This document shows positions 1 to 6,178 of a stretch of DNA of 6,976 nucleotides, in pieces (positions within the stretch are counted from its first letter, which is position 1; each line of letters begins with the position of its first letter). Under the pieces are notes generated by a model. It had not been told where the DNA came from. It saw only the letters and a program-made list of their open reading frames with translations, and ran no database searches. Source of the DNA: an uncultured Microcaldota archaeon (GTDB lineage: Archaea > Micrarchaeota > Micrarchaeia > Anstonellales > Anstonellaceae); the NCBI GenBank assembly GCA_903923795.1, contig CAIXYX010000034.1:1-6976 (forward strand). The letters are read 5' to 3'. The translations under genes and the position numbers were made by a program.

Positions 1-1
1 C

Positions 2-472
2 CCCGGCCTCGAGGCCGGCGTGCGGCAGATGGAAGCCGGGCAGACGGGCAAGGTGAATATACCGTTCTCGATGGCATTCGGGCCGCGGCACAAGGAATTG
101 GTACGCATAATGCCGGAGAGGGAATTCGCCAAACAGGGCGTCACACCGGCCCCTGGCCTGACGCTCTCCATGGACGGCTTGCCGGCGCGCGTGAAGTCGA
201 ATTCTTCGGGGCGCGTTGTACTGGACTTCAATCATCCTTTGGCAGAGCAGGATTTGACATATGTCATCAATCTTATTGAGGTCATCTCCGAGCCCTCGGC
301 GAAAATAAAGGCTTTGGCAGAGCAGCAGGGCATAAATGTGACGATAACGAGCGAGAAGGGGAAGAATGTTGTGTCGATACCGAAAGGCACACGGCCCGAA
401 CTGGCGGAGATATTGGGGAACATGTTCAGGGCATCGGTGGGGGACTGGGCCGAGGTCAGGATTGAGAAATAG
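2..472 (+). CDS. FKBP-type peptidyl-prolyl cis-trans isomerase, archaeal long (SlyD-like) type, 5' partial
   Basis: This is the C-terminal 156 residues of an FKBP prolyl isomerase. The gene begins before the window, and the reading frame is open from base 2. The visible part starts with PGLEAGVRQMEAGQTGKV, matching the FKBP 'PGfEeal.GMk.Ge...v' strand. AFGPRHKELV follows, the family's AYGpr.pelv segment. The insert-in-flap region then closes with VLDFNHPLAEQDLTYVINLIEV, the diagnostic VDfNHPLAGk.L.f...v block. After it come about 60 residues (KIKALAEQQG to the end), the extra C-terminal domain of long archaeal FKBPs. The enzyme isomerises X-Pro bonds and is expected to act as a cytosolic folding chaperone. 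The GTG at base 20 lies inside the conserved domain and is not a true start. The 3' end overlaps the convergent nadM gene by 17 bases. Confidence 0.9.
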   Translation, partial: PGLEAGVRQMEAGQTGKVNIPFSMAFGPRHKELVRIMPEREFAKQGVTPAPGLTLSMDGLPARVKSNSSGRVVLDFNHPLAEQDLTYVINLIEVISEPSAKIKALAEQQGINVTITSEKGKNVVSIPKGTRPELAEILGNMFRASVGDWAEVRIEK

Positions 473-980
473 AGATTAATCCGAATCCTTTCTGTTTCAT
501 CCAAATCCGCAAATTCTGCGGGATGTCTTTCTCGACGGATGACATACGGCCCCGCCTTATCTCTTGCCTTATCTTCCTGCCTACCCATTCGGCTCTTTTG
601 AAAAGAGGCGAGGCATCGAGCGGGTAATGGGCTTTTTTCAACAGTTTTCGCACGAGGGGGTTGGCGGATGCTACAACGAATTTTTCGGGGTTGAAACGGC
701 GGGAGATGTTTTTTGTCCATTCTTTGTTGCTTGTGAAATCATGCAATTGGGCGAATGAGATTTTCTTTTTGAGGGACGGGTGGGTGGCGATGACTTTTTT
801 TATCATCAGCTTGCGCTCTTGCGCGGAGAAAGGATTTTCAGCAGTTCGGCGGGCTTGGGAGGAGCCGATGACTATGATGATTTTTTTGTATTTTTTGGCG
901 AGGTAGGAGAGGAGTTTCTCGTGCCCCTTGTGGAAAGGCTGGAAACGACCGATGAAGAGGACGGATGGATGTTTTTGCAC
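456..980 (-). CDS. nadM: Nicotinamide-nucleotide adenylyltransferase (NadM family)
   Basis: The 174-residue product belongs to the archaeal NMN adenylyltransferase family, which joins ATP and NMN to make NAD+ in the cytosol. Residues 11-20, GRFQPFHKGH, are the nucleotidyltransferase signature containing the HxGH motif (H17-K18-G19-H20). NPFSAQER (49-56) and SANPLVRKL (105-113) match the conserved NPFtagER and nNplv..L blocks of NadM. Length is normal for the family. The usual C-terminal SGTxIR motif reads VGRKIR (133-138), so the small hydroxyl residues are replaced by Val and Arg. The start is GTG at 980, the only ATG, GTG or TTG after the upstream in-frame stop, and it lies nine residues before the signature. 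It has no Shine-Dalgarno sequence but has TATA-like sequence about 26 bases upstream, suggesting a leaderless message. Confidence 0.88.
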   Translation of the reverse strand: MQKHPSVLFIGRFQPFHKGHEKLLSYLAKKYKKIIIVIGSSQARRTAENPFSAQERKLMIKKVIATHPSLKKKISFAQLHDFTSNKEWTKNISRRFNPEKFVVASANPLVRKLLKKAHYPLDASPLFKRAEWVGRKIRQEIRRGRMSSVEKDIPQNLRIWMKQKGFGLISISQS

Positions 981-994
981 GTCAGCGTCAGGGC

Positions 995-1009
995 TATAAA
1001 GGTAATAAA
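995..1009 (-). promoter_or_regulatory. TATA-like promoter element before nadM
   Basis: On the minus strand this reads TTTATTACCTTTATA, two overlapping TATA-like stretches in the 66-base gap before nadM. The first (1003-1009) is centred about 26 bases before the GTG at 980. That is the usual archaeal TATA-to-start distance and would place transcription initiation at the start codon. The second (995-1000) is too close to the GTG for that arrangement. The call rests on sequence and spacing alone. Confidence 0.4.
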
Positions 1010-1022
1010 CACCTCTGCCACT

Positions 1023-1043
1023 GAAAAGAACCGATTTTCGGTT
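1023..1043 (-). terminator. Possible hairpin terminator after the small membrane protein gene
   Basis: Three bases after the stop codon (1047-1049), the minus strand reads AACCGA-AAA-TCGGTT (1029-1043), a perfect 6-bp stem with a 3-base loop, followed at once by CTTTTC. This looks like a short intrinsic terminator that would separate the upstream genes from nadM and its promoter. The stem is weak, and archaeal termination depends mostly on the U tract, which is only four T long here. Confidence 0.35.
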
Positions 1044-1046
1044 TAA

Positions 1047-1298
1047 TCAATTCTTCTTGGCCAGATCAGGTTTTATGAGTCGCAACGCCTTTTGGTATTC
1101 CTTGAAAATGACTATTGCGAAACAAGTTCCCGAAATGGTAAATAAGATAGCGAGTACTATTCCCCGCAGATCGAAATGAAAAGAAACCAGGTATAGACTT
1201 GCATTGAAAAACATAATAGCCATGAAGATTAACGAACTCGTTATATACTGCTTTGAATGCGGTTCATTTTTCGCAACAGTATTTGTTTTCTTGACCAT
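1047..1298 (-). CDS. Small two-helix membrane protein, unknown function
   Basis: This is an 83-residue protein that I do not recognise. The N-terminus is hydrophilic and basic (MVKKTNTVAKNEPHSKQ). Two hydrophobic segments follow, at about residues 17-38 (SSLIFMAIMFFNASLYLV region) and 45-64 (IVLAILFTISGTCFAIVIF). The C-terminus is short and charged (KEYQKALRLIKPDLAKKN), so a helical hairpin in the membrane is expected. I chose ATG 1298 over the in-frame GTG at 1307 because AGGTGAT, a 7-base match to the archaeal Shine-Dalgarno core, sits four bases before the ATG and would be inside the coding region if the GTG were used. That site overlaps the purH stop codon, so translation is probably coupled to purH. 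The gene is visibly more AT-rich than purH. Nothing links its function to purine synthesis except position. Confidence 0.7.
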   Translation of the reverse strand: MVKKTNTVAKNEPHSKQYITSSLIFMAIMFFNASLYLVSFHFDLRGIVLAILFTISGTCFAIVIFKEYQKALRLIKPDLAKKN

Positions 1299-1302
1299 AT
1301 AT

Positions 1303-1309
1303 ATCACCT
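1303..1309 (-). promoter_or_regulatory. Strong ribosome binding site overlapping the purH stop codon
   Basis: The minus strand reads TAGGTGATATATATG. AGGTGAT is fully complementary to the archaeal 16S rRNA 3' end (ATCACCT), and its first two bases are the last two of the purH TAG. Spacing to ATG 1298 is four bases. This decides the start of the small membrane protein and is the only strong Shine-Dalgarno sequence I found in the window. Confidence 0.65.
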
Positions 1310-2858
1310 AGTGCTTGAAGTGCCTTAATCCCGTGAACAGCATCGCCATCTGTCTTCTATTTGCCGCCTCAATGCTTTTCTCGTCATTGACCGAGCCGCC
1401 GGGCTGCACAAGAGCGGTTATGCCCGCATCGCCCACCTCGTTGAGAGTGTCGGGGAAGGGCAGGAAGGCATCTGATGCGCAGACTGCCCCCTTCAAATCG
1501 AAGCCGTTCGCTCTTGCCTTGGAGATGGCGATTCTTGTGGAATCTATGCGGCTCATCTGCCCTGCGCCGACGCCCAACACCTGCTCGCCTCGTGCCAAAA
1601 TTACCGCATTGCTCTTGGTGTGCTTGGCCACCACCATGGCGAAATACATGTCGCGCCATTCGGCGTCGTTCGGAGGGCGGACGCTCACAACTTGCGCGGT
1701 CTTCAAATCATATACTGTCGCGTCTTCGTGCTGGTAGAGCATGCCCCCAGTGATGTGCCTGAATGTGACTTCGCCTGGCGCCACGGGCTGCCAGAAGTCG
1801 GTGATGTCGAGGATGCGGCGCGAGGGTTTTGCCTTGAGGATTTCGAGGGCTTCGGGCTCGAAGCCGGGCGCCAATACCACTTCGATGAACTGGCTGCCCA
1901 TGGTGCGCGCAGTGTCGGCGTCGAGGCGCTGCGAGAAGGCTATGATGCCGCCGTAAGCCGAGAGAGGGTCTCCGGCCAAGGCGCGCTCGTACGCGCTTTT
2001 CAGCGTGCCTCCCATGGCAGCGCCGCAGGGGTTGTTGTGCTTGAGTATTATGCAGGCGGTCTTGCCGTGGAATTCGCGGATGAGATGCAGAGCTGAATCA
2101 GAGTCGAGGAAATTGTTGTAGCTCATCTGCTTGCCCGAGAATATGCGGGCGTCGAAAAGCGAGCGCTCGCCGACAGTGCGGTATGCGGCGGCTTGTTGAT
2201 GAGGATTCTCACCATAACGCAATGGATATGCGCGCTCGAACACCATCTTCATGCGGTGAGGGAATTTCTCGGCTCCTTCTCCGCCGAAGTGGCGGCTGAT
2301 TGCCCAGTCGTAGTGGCTGGTGCGCTCGAATGCCTTTATCATGAGGTTGTGGCGCTTTGTCTCGGAGAGGCCTTCTGCTTCATCCAGTTCGCGGATGACG
2401 CCGGCGTAATCCTCAGGGTCTACCACGACGCCGACATATTTGGAATTCTTGGCCGCCGCGCGAATCAGCGCCACGCCGCCGATGTCGATGTTCTCGACCG
2501 CCTCGTCGAGAGTCACGTCCGCCTTTGCCACGATTTTCTCGAATGGGTAGAGGTTGACCACGACCAAATCGATGGGCAAGATGCCGGCCTCTTTGGCCTG
2601 CTTCGCATCTTGGGCATTGTCACGGCGGATGAGGATACCTCCGTGTATCTTGGGGTGAAGTGTTTTGACACGCCCTTCGAAAAGCTCGGGGGAATTGGTG
2701 TATTTGCTGACATCTATTACGGGTATGTCGGCTTTGCGCAATGTGGCGGCCGTGCCGCCGGAAGAGAGGATTTCGACGCCGTGGCGGTTTAAGGCTCTGG
2801 CTAATTCGAGGAGGCCCGTCTTGTCAAAGACGCTGATTAAGGCTCGCTTTATTTTCAC
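1308..2858 (-). CDS. purH: Bifunctional AICAR transformylase / IMP cyclohydrolase
   Basis: PurH catalyses the last two steps of IMP synthesis in the cytosol: formyl transfer from 10-formyltetrahydrofolate to AICAR, then ring closure. From GTG 2858 the protein is 516 residues, the usual bacterial-type length. The N-terminal cyclohydrolase (MGS-like) domain shows KRALISVFDKTGL (4-16), SSGGTAATLR (32-41) and GRVKTLHPKIHGGIL (62-76). The transformylase domain shows RYGENPHQ (214-221), the catalytic Lys-His pair in KHNNPCGAA (K273, H274), KHTKSNA (412-418), PGGSVND and the terminal FTGLRHFKH. Both domains look complete. An in-frame GTG at 2915 would add 19 residues without family similarity. I prefer 2858 because homology begins there and a TATA-like box lies 29 bases upstream. 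The gene follows the orphan gene by 78 bases. Many archaea use PurP and PurO instead, so PurH here implies folate-linked one-carbon metabolism. Confidence 0.95.
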   Translation of the reverse strand: MKIKRALISVFDKTGLLELARALNRHGVEILSSGGTAATLRKADIPVIDVSKYTNSPELFEGRVKTLHPKIHGGILIRRDNAQDAKQAKEAGILPIDLVVVNLYPFEKIVAKADVTLDEAVENIDIGGVALIRAAAKNSKYVGVVVDPEDYAGVIRELDEAEGLSETKRHNLMIKAFERTSHYDWAISRHFGGEGAEKFPHRMKMVFERAYPLRYGENPHQQAAAYRTVGERSLFDARIFSGKQMSYNNFLDSDSALHLIREFHGKTACIILKHNNPCGAAMGGTLKSAYERALAGDPLSAYGGIIAFSQRLDADTARTMGSQFIEVVLAPGFEPEALEILKAKPSRRILDITDFWQPVAPGEVTFRHITGGMLYQHEDATVYDLKTAQVVSVRPPNDAEWRDMYFAMVVAKHTKSNAVILARGEQVLGVGAGQMSRIDSTRIAISKARANGFDLKGAVCASDAFLPFPDTLNEVGDAGITALVQPGGSVNDEKSIEAANRRQMAMLFTGLRHFKH

Positions 2859-2882
2859 GTTTATATTGTAGGCGCGCAACTG

Positions 2883-2891
2883 TATTTTAAA
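2883..2891 (-). promoter_or_regulatory. TATA-like element before purH
   Basis: TTTAAAATA on the minus strand is centred 29 bases before GTG 2858, which fits a leaderless purH transcript. It lies inside the 19-codon extension that the alternative start at 2915 would translate. If it is a real promoter, that argues for the shorter protein. No upstream BRE element is obvious. Confidence 0.35.
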
Positions 2892-2936
2892 GGCATTGTC
2901 AGGCAGAAAATTCACGACGGAGAAAGCTGGTGAGGG

Positions 2937-3635
2937 CTAGTATTTTAGCGCACCAGTTGTTTGGCCGGGCGTAGCATCTGATTTTTTCGATATCCGGATT
3001 TTGAGCGATTCGGCGATCTTATTCGTGTCTCCCAAAAGCGTGTAGGTCGCCTGCTGGCCATCCGGGCGGGTTTGCTGGATTGTGAGCTCCCAGCCCGCCA
3101 CTCCCCCAAACTCGCTCTTTTTCTTCTCTTTGCATTCTATATGCGTGATTTTGCCCATAAACGTCTCATCCTCGAATCTGAACCCGTCTTTCACATACGA
3201 ACCGGGAGAATACGCGTCGAGGATGAGCTGGATGTTTTTTGGGGTTATTTCTTTTGGTTTGACTTCGAAATCTAATTTACGATAGGTCCGCTCAAGAGAA
3301 GAATGGAAATTATAGGTATACTGGTTACCCTGTTTTTTCCCCGAAATCTTGTACTCGTCATAATCGATATATGGATTCGGCGAGCCATCCTCGGCCTTTG
3401 GCTTGAATTTGATGGTCAGCGCAAAGTCAATCTCTGAGAGTTTGTCATAGGAGATGGAGAGGATCTTGCCTTTGGCAAAATCGAATTTTGGAAATTTGAA
3501 TCCGTTTTCATCTATCTTTAGGGTATTGAACAGTGATGGCGCGTAAGTTTCCAGGAATTTTTCGGCTTGAACACGGTTGGGATTCTGGATTATGTCCGTC
3601 TCTTTGATGGATGGGAGTTCTCCGTCGGGTGCCAT
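2937..3635 (-). CDS. Hypothetical protein with an internally duplicated domain, unknown function
   Basis: The 232-residue product is one I do not recognise. It has no signal peptide, membrane segment or cysteine cluster, and the alternating hydrophobic pattern suggests a soluble, strand-rich fold. Two halves resemble each other. Residues 25-125 open with EKFLETYAP, then IDENGFKF, FAKGKI and ALTIKF. Residues 134-215 open with IQLILDAYSP, then VKDGFRF, FMGKI and ELTIQQ. The shared pattern is [FI]-L-[ED]-x-Y-[AS]-P, then [ND]GF[KR]F, x-GKI and LTI. The N-terminal 20 residues and the C-terminal 15 (KKSDATPGQTTGALKY region) look flexible. The start is ATG 3635, with no Shine-Dalgarno sequence. It begins 23 bases after the topA stop, so cotranscription with topA is likely. 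The family is unknown, and position suggests but does not show a link to DNA topology. Confidence 0.8.
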   Translation of the reverse strand: MAPDGELPSIKETDIIQNPNRVQAEKFLETYAPSLFNTLKIDENGFKFPKFDFAKGKILSISYDKLSEIDFALTIKFKPKAEDGSPNPYIDYDEYKISGKKQGNQYTYNFHSSLERTYRKLDFEVKPKEITPKNIQLILDAYSPGSYVKDGFRFEDETFMGKITHIECKEKKKSEFGGVAGWELTIQQTRPDGQQATYTLLGDTNKIAESLKIRISKKSDATPGQTTGALKY

Positions 3636-3651
3636 ACAAACACGCGTTTGT
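3636..3651. repeat. Short inverted repeat in the topA-orphan junction
   Basis: ACAAAC-ACGC-GTTTGT is a perfect 6-bp inverted repeat with a 4-base centre. It fills most of the 23-base gap between the topA stop and the next ATG, and its edge touches that ATG. It could fold in RNA and affect initiation of the downstream gene, or bind a dimeric protein. It is short enough to be chance. Confidence 0.3.
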
Positions 3652-3658
3652 GATGAAC

Positions 3659-6052
3659 TTACTTCTTTTTCTCTGTTTTGGTTTTGGCCGCTGATTTTTT
3701 CCTTGCTTCTTTTTTCGGCACGGCCGGCTTTGCTCCTGTTGCCGGCTTTGCGCCCAATTCCATCTTCGGCCCCGCAGAGCCGATTCCGGTGTCTTTGAAA
3801 AAAGCGGGGGCGGCCGGGATTGGTTTTGATATTGATAATGGTGCAGGTAGGGGTTTGAAGATTTGAACAGGTGTGCTCGGTTTAGATTCATTCGCTTTGG
3901 CTTCTTTTGCTTTCGCATCTTTCTTCTCCTGCTCCTCTTTCTTCACTTCTGACTCGAAGCGGACCGAGCCGCCCCCCATGCCGCCGGATGAACCGGATGC
4001 GCCCGAACTCGGGCGATTATAACCCCAGTCTTTTTTTGTTTCGCATGTTGGCGAGAGGCACATGTCAAACGGCTTGCGCCCCTTTCTGATGACCTTGATG
4101 CGCGGCGTGTGGCATTTCTCGCAAGTATTACCAAGAGCCTCGATGAGCGCGCCCTGCGGCAATGGGTAAGTCTGCCTGCATGTTGGATAGCCGGAGCAGC
4201 CCACGAATTGGCTGCCGGTGCGCAAGTGGATTTTTCTCAACTCTTTGCCGCAGAGAGGGCAGGGGCCCAATTGGGCGGCCGCTTCTCTTGCACCTGTGAG
4301 GGCGGCGGAGAGGTCGGTGCCAATCGCCACTTGACTAGCTTTGAATTTCTCCAAAATTGTGGTGAGGATTTTCTTGCCGTCTTCTATGACTATGCCGGGC
4401 TCTATTGTTTTGTCCTGAATCGCTTCCATCTCTTTTTCTATGCCGCGGGTGAGCTCCTCATCCAAAATCTCGGGTGAGTATTTGCCCATGGTGTCGCACA
4501 CGGTTCTTCCGAATGGCGTGACGGTAATCGAGGTTTTGCCGGTGAGATAGCCGCGCTTGAAAAGAGTGTCCACGACTACGGCGCGAGTAGCCTTTGTGCC
4601 AAGGTCATGGTCCTCCAATTCACTGATGACCGAGGCGGGCGTGAGCCTTTTGGGCGGCTGAGTCATCTTGTCAGTCATTGTGAATGCTTTTGCATCGACC
4701 GCTTGCCCCTCTTTCCACATGGGCAGGGTGACATCCTCCAATTTGACATAGGGTTTGTAGAAATCGAACCAGCCGGGCTGCACTGTCCTCGTGCCGGAAG
4801 TGGTGTAGACTTCAGTGCCGCATTTCGCCTTGACTCTCGCGCTCTCCCTTGCAGCGGGCGGTGCCATGCAGGCGAGGAAGCGCTTGACGATGAGGTCATA
4901 GAGTTTTCGCTCCTTGTCGCCGATGCCGCCCATTTGCCCTGTCGGATGAATTGCGGGATGGGCCGGGTCCTCCTTTTTGCCCTCGAAGGGTTTGAAGCGG
5001 GCTGCGGCGATGAGCTGGTTGGCAAGAGGAGCGTATTCTGGCTGTTTGGCAAGAGCTTGCACGATTTTCTGCAAGTTGAGTTTTGCGGGCAATTTTTGTG
5101 AAGAGGTGCGGGGGTAAGAAATCATGGACTGCTCGTACAAGGTTTGAGCCATTTCGAGAGTGGCGGTGGGGGCGAATTTGAATTGTCTATAGGCCTCGAC
5201 TTGCAATGAGGTGAGGTCGAATGGCGGATTCGGATTCTGCTCGAACGGTTTCTTGTCAACCGAGGAGATTGAGTGGGGGCCGGGCTTGGAGGAGGCGAGG
5301 GCTTTCTCGGCCTCCTCTTTTTTGTCAAACCTGTCGCGCTCGTGCTTGAATTCGACTGCATCTATTTGGCATGTGAGCTCCCAGTAGGGCGATGGCACGA
5401 ATGCTTCGATTGCCTTTTCGCGGTCGGCCAAAAGTTTTAGGGCCGGCCCCTGAACTCGGCCGATTGACATGACCTGGAATTTGCCTGCTGATTTAATCGC
5501 GCCCATGAGCGCGCGGCTCAAATTGATGCCGTAATACCAGTCGAGTATGTGCCTTGTTTCACCGGCAAGAGCGTTTGGAGTGTCTAGAGGTTCTCTGTTT
5601 TCGTAAGCGTCGATGAGGTCGCCGGCAGTAAGGGCCGAGAATTTCATGCGCTTGGCGTCTTTCTCGCCTTTTTTGCAGGCATAACGCAATGCGTTGTAGC
5701 CGATTAGACTTCCTTCTATGTCGTAGTCGCAGGCGACGACGACTTCATCGGCCTTTTTGCCTAACATCTCTAATGTTTGCACATAGCCCTTTGTGTAATC
5801 AGAACCCTTGTCGGCTTCGTATGAGGGCTTCCATTCGATGTCGAAGACGGGATAGGTGTAGCCTTTCTTGTTTTTCTCGGCCAAACCGTAGATGTGGCCG
5901 ACTGCGGGGGCTATTGCGATTTCGATGCCATGGCGGCGGATGATGAAGTAAGATGCCTGCCCTTTGCCTTTTTCGCGCAAGACGGGGCCTTCGGCTAACG
6001 ACATGGCCATCTTCTCGGCGACTTTGGGTTTCTCTGTGATTATGAGTTGCAT
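3659..6052 (-). CDS. topA: DNA topoisomerase I, archaeal type IA, with long low-complexity tail
   Basis: This 797-residue type IA topoisomerase relaxes negative supercoils by passing one strand through a transient break made by a 5'-phosphotyrosine. The TOPRIM domain holds E7 in LIITEKPK and the metal-binding D109, D111 and E113 in CDYDIEG. GRVQGPALKLL (199-208) and the active-site segment MISYPRTSS, with catalytic Tyr313, are intact. HPAIHPTG (365-372) is the conserved helix-cap motif. Two C-terminal zinc fingers follow: C598, C601, C619, C625 and C644, C647, C665, C670. After them come a Gly/Ser linker (about 682-696) and roughly 100 residues rich in Lys, Ala, Pro and Glu, ending KKSAAKTKTEKKK. 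This tail resembles a histone H1 tail and is probably disordered and DNA- or protein-binding. The start is ATG 6052, with GAGG eight bases upstream and an in-frame TAA six bases upstream. A TATA box lies at 6136-6145. Confidence 0.95.
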   Translation of the reverse strand: MQLIITEKPKVAEKMAMSLAEGPVLREKGKGQASYFIIRRHGIEIAIAPAVGHIYGLAEKNKKGYTYPVFDIEWKPSYEADKGSDYTKGYVQTLEMLGKKADEVVVACDYDIEGSLIGYNALRYACKKGEKDAKRMKFSALTAGDLIDAYENREPLDTPNALAGETRHILDWYYGINLSRALMGAIKSAGKFQVMSIGRVQGPALKLLADREKAIEAFVPSPYWELTCQIDAVEFKHERDRFDKKEEAEKALASSKPGPHSISSVDKKPFEQNPNPPFDLTSLQVEAYRQFKFAPTATLEMAQTLYEQSMISYPRTSSQKLPAKLNLQKIVQALAKQPEYAPLANQLIAAARFKPFEGKKEDPAHPAIHPTGQMGGIGDKERKLYDLIVKRFLACMAPPAARESARVKAKCGTEVYTTSGTRTVQPGWFDFYKPYVKLEDVTLPMWKEGQAVDAKAFTMTDKMTQPPKRLTPASVISELEDHDLGTKATRAVVVDTLFKRGYLTGKTSITVTPFGRTVCDTMGKYSPEILDEELTRGIEKEMEAIQDKTIEPGIVIEDGKKILTTILEKFKASQVAIGTDLSAALTGAREAAAQLGPCPLCGKELRKIHLRTGSQFVGCSGYPTCRQTYPLPQGALIEALGNTCEKCHTPRIKVIRKGRKPFDMCLSPTCETKKDWGYNRPSSGASGSSGGMGGGSVRFESEVKKEEQEKKDAKAKEAKANESKPSTPVQIFKPLPAPLSISKPIPAAPAFFKDTGIGSAGPKMELGAKPATGAKPAVPKKEARKKSAAKTKTEKKK

Positions 6053-6060
6053 GGATTAGG

Positions 6061-6064
6061 CCTC
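6061..6064 (-). promoter_or_regulatory. Possible ribosome binding site of topA
   Basis: GAGG on the minus strand lies eight bases before ATG 6052 and matches the core of the archaeal Shine-Dalgarno sequence. The match is only four bases, but it supports the chosen start, which the in-frame TAA six bases upstream also fixes as the longest possible. Confidence 0.35.
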
Positions 6065-6071
6065 TTTCGGC

Positions 6072-6106
6072 GATTTGGCTTCTGCAGCTTTTTGTGATTT
6101 GGCTTC
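6072..6106. repeat. Two direct copies of an 11-base repeat, 24-base period
   Basis: GATTTGGCTTC occurs at 6072-6082 and again at 6096-6106 on the plus strand. The offset of 24 bases equals eight codons. On the minus strand, in the topA frame, the copies encode EAKSQKAA and EAKSPKEA. A three-base-compatible period in an apparently untranslated leader suggests coding ancestry. Confidence 0.5.
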
Positions 6107-6135
6107 CGGCCGATTTTTTATTTTGAACGGCGGGG

Positions 6136-6145
6136 ATTTATAATA
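6136..6145 (-). promoter_or_regulatory. TATA box upstream of topA
   Basis: TATTATAAAT on the minus strand is close to the archaeal TATA consensus. Transcription would start about 25 bases downstream, near 6112, giving topA a leader of about 60 bases. It is the best promoter candidate for the run of minus-strand genes from topA leftward. Confidence 0.5.
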
Positions 6146-6161
6146 GAATTAGAATGAAGTG

Positions 6162-6168
6162 AAAAAAA
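6162..6168 (-). terminator. Oligo-T tract after the protease gene
   Basis: A run of seven T on the minus strand lies 10 bases after the protease stop codon. Archaeal RNA polymerase can terminate at such U tracts without a stem-loop, so this probably ends the protease transcript upstream of the topA promoter. No hairpin precedes it. Confidence 0.4.
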
Positions 6169-6178
6169 CAGATTTTTC

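Larger units (their letters stand above)
6053..6178 (-). other. topA leader / intergenic region
   Basis: These 126 bases separate the protease stop from the topA start. In transcription order they hold a T7 tract, a TATA box, a stretch with an 11-base direct repeat 24 bases apart, GAGG and the topA ATG. In the topA frame, a 31-codon stretch (6058-6147) is open and ends in TAA two codons before ATG 6052. It reads as a basic, Ala/Lys-rich peptide ending EAKSQKAAEAKSPKEA, but it has no ATG, GTG or TTG. I see no functional RNA. Confidence 0.45.

Noticed and set aside
3..18. Perfect 16-base palindrome CCGGCCTCGAGGCCGG at the left edge
   Set aside because: It lies inside the conserved FKBP coding segment PGLEAG and is explained by GC-rich codon choice. 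No second copy was seen.
232..720. 162-codon open frame on the minus strand across the FKBP-nadM junction
   Set aside because: It overlaps two well-supported genes in other frames, and its product resembles no protein family I know.
1299..1307. GTG 1307 as start of the small membrane protein
   Set aside because: It would put the strong AGGTGAT site partly inside the gene. ATG 1298 has ideal spacing from that site.
2193..2792. 199-codon open frame on the plus strand within purH
   Set aside because: It is antisense to the conserved cyclohydrolase half of PurH and is produced by GC-rich codon structure. It has no recognisable motif.
4607..5101. 164-codon open frame on the plus strand within topA
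   Set aside because: It is antisense to the core of TopA, including the conserved HPAIHPTG region. Base composition explains the long open frame.
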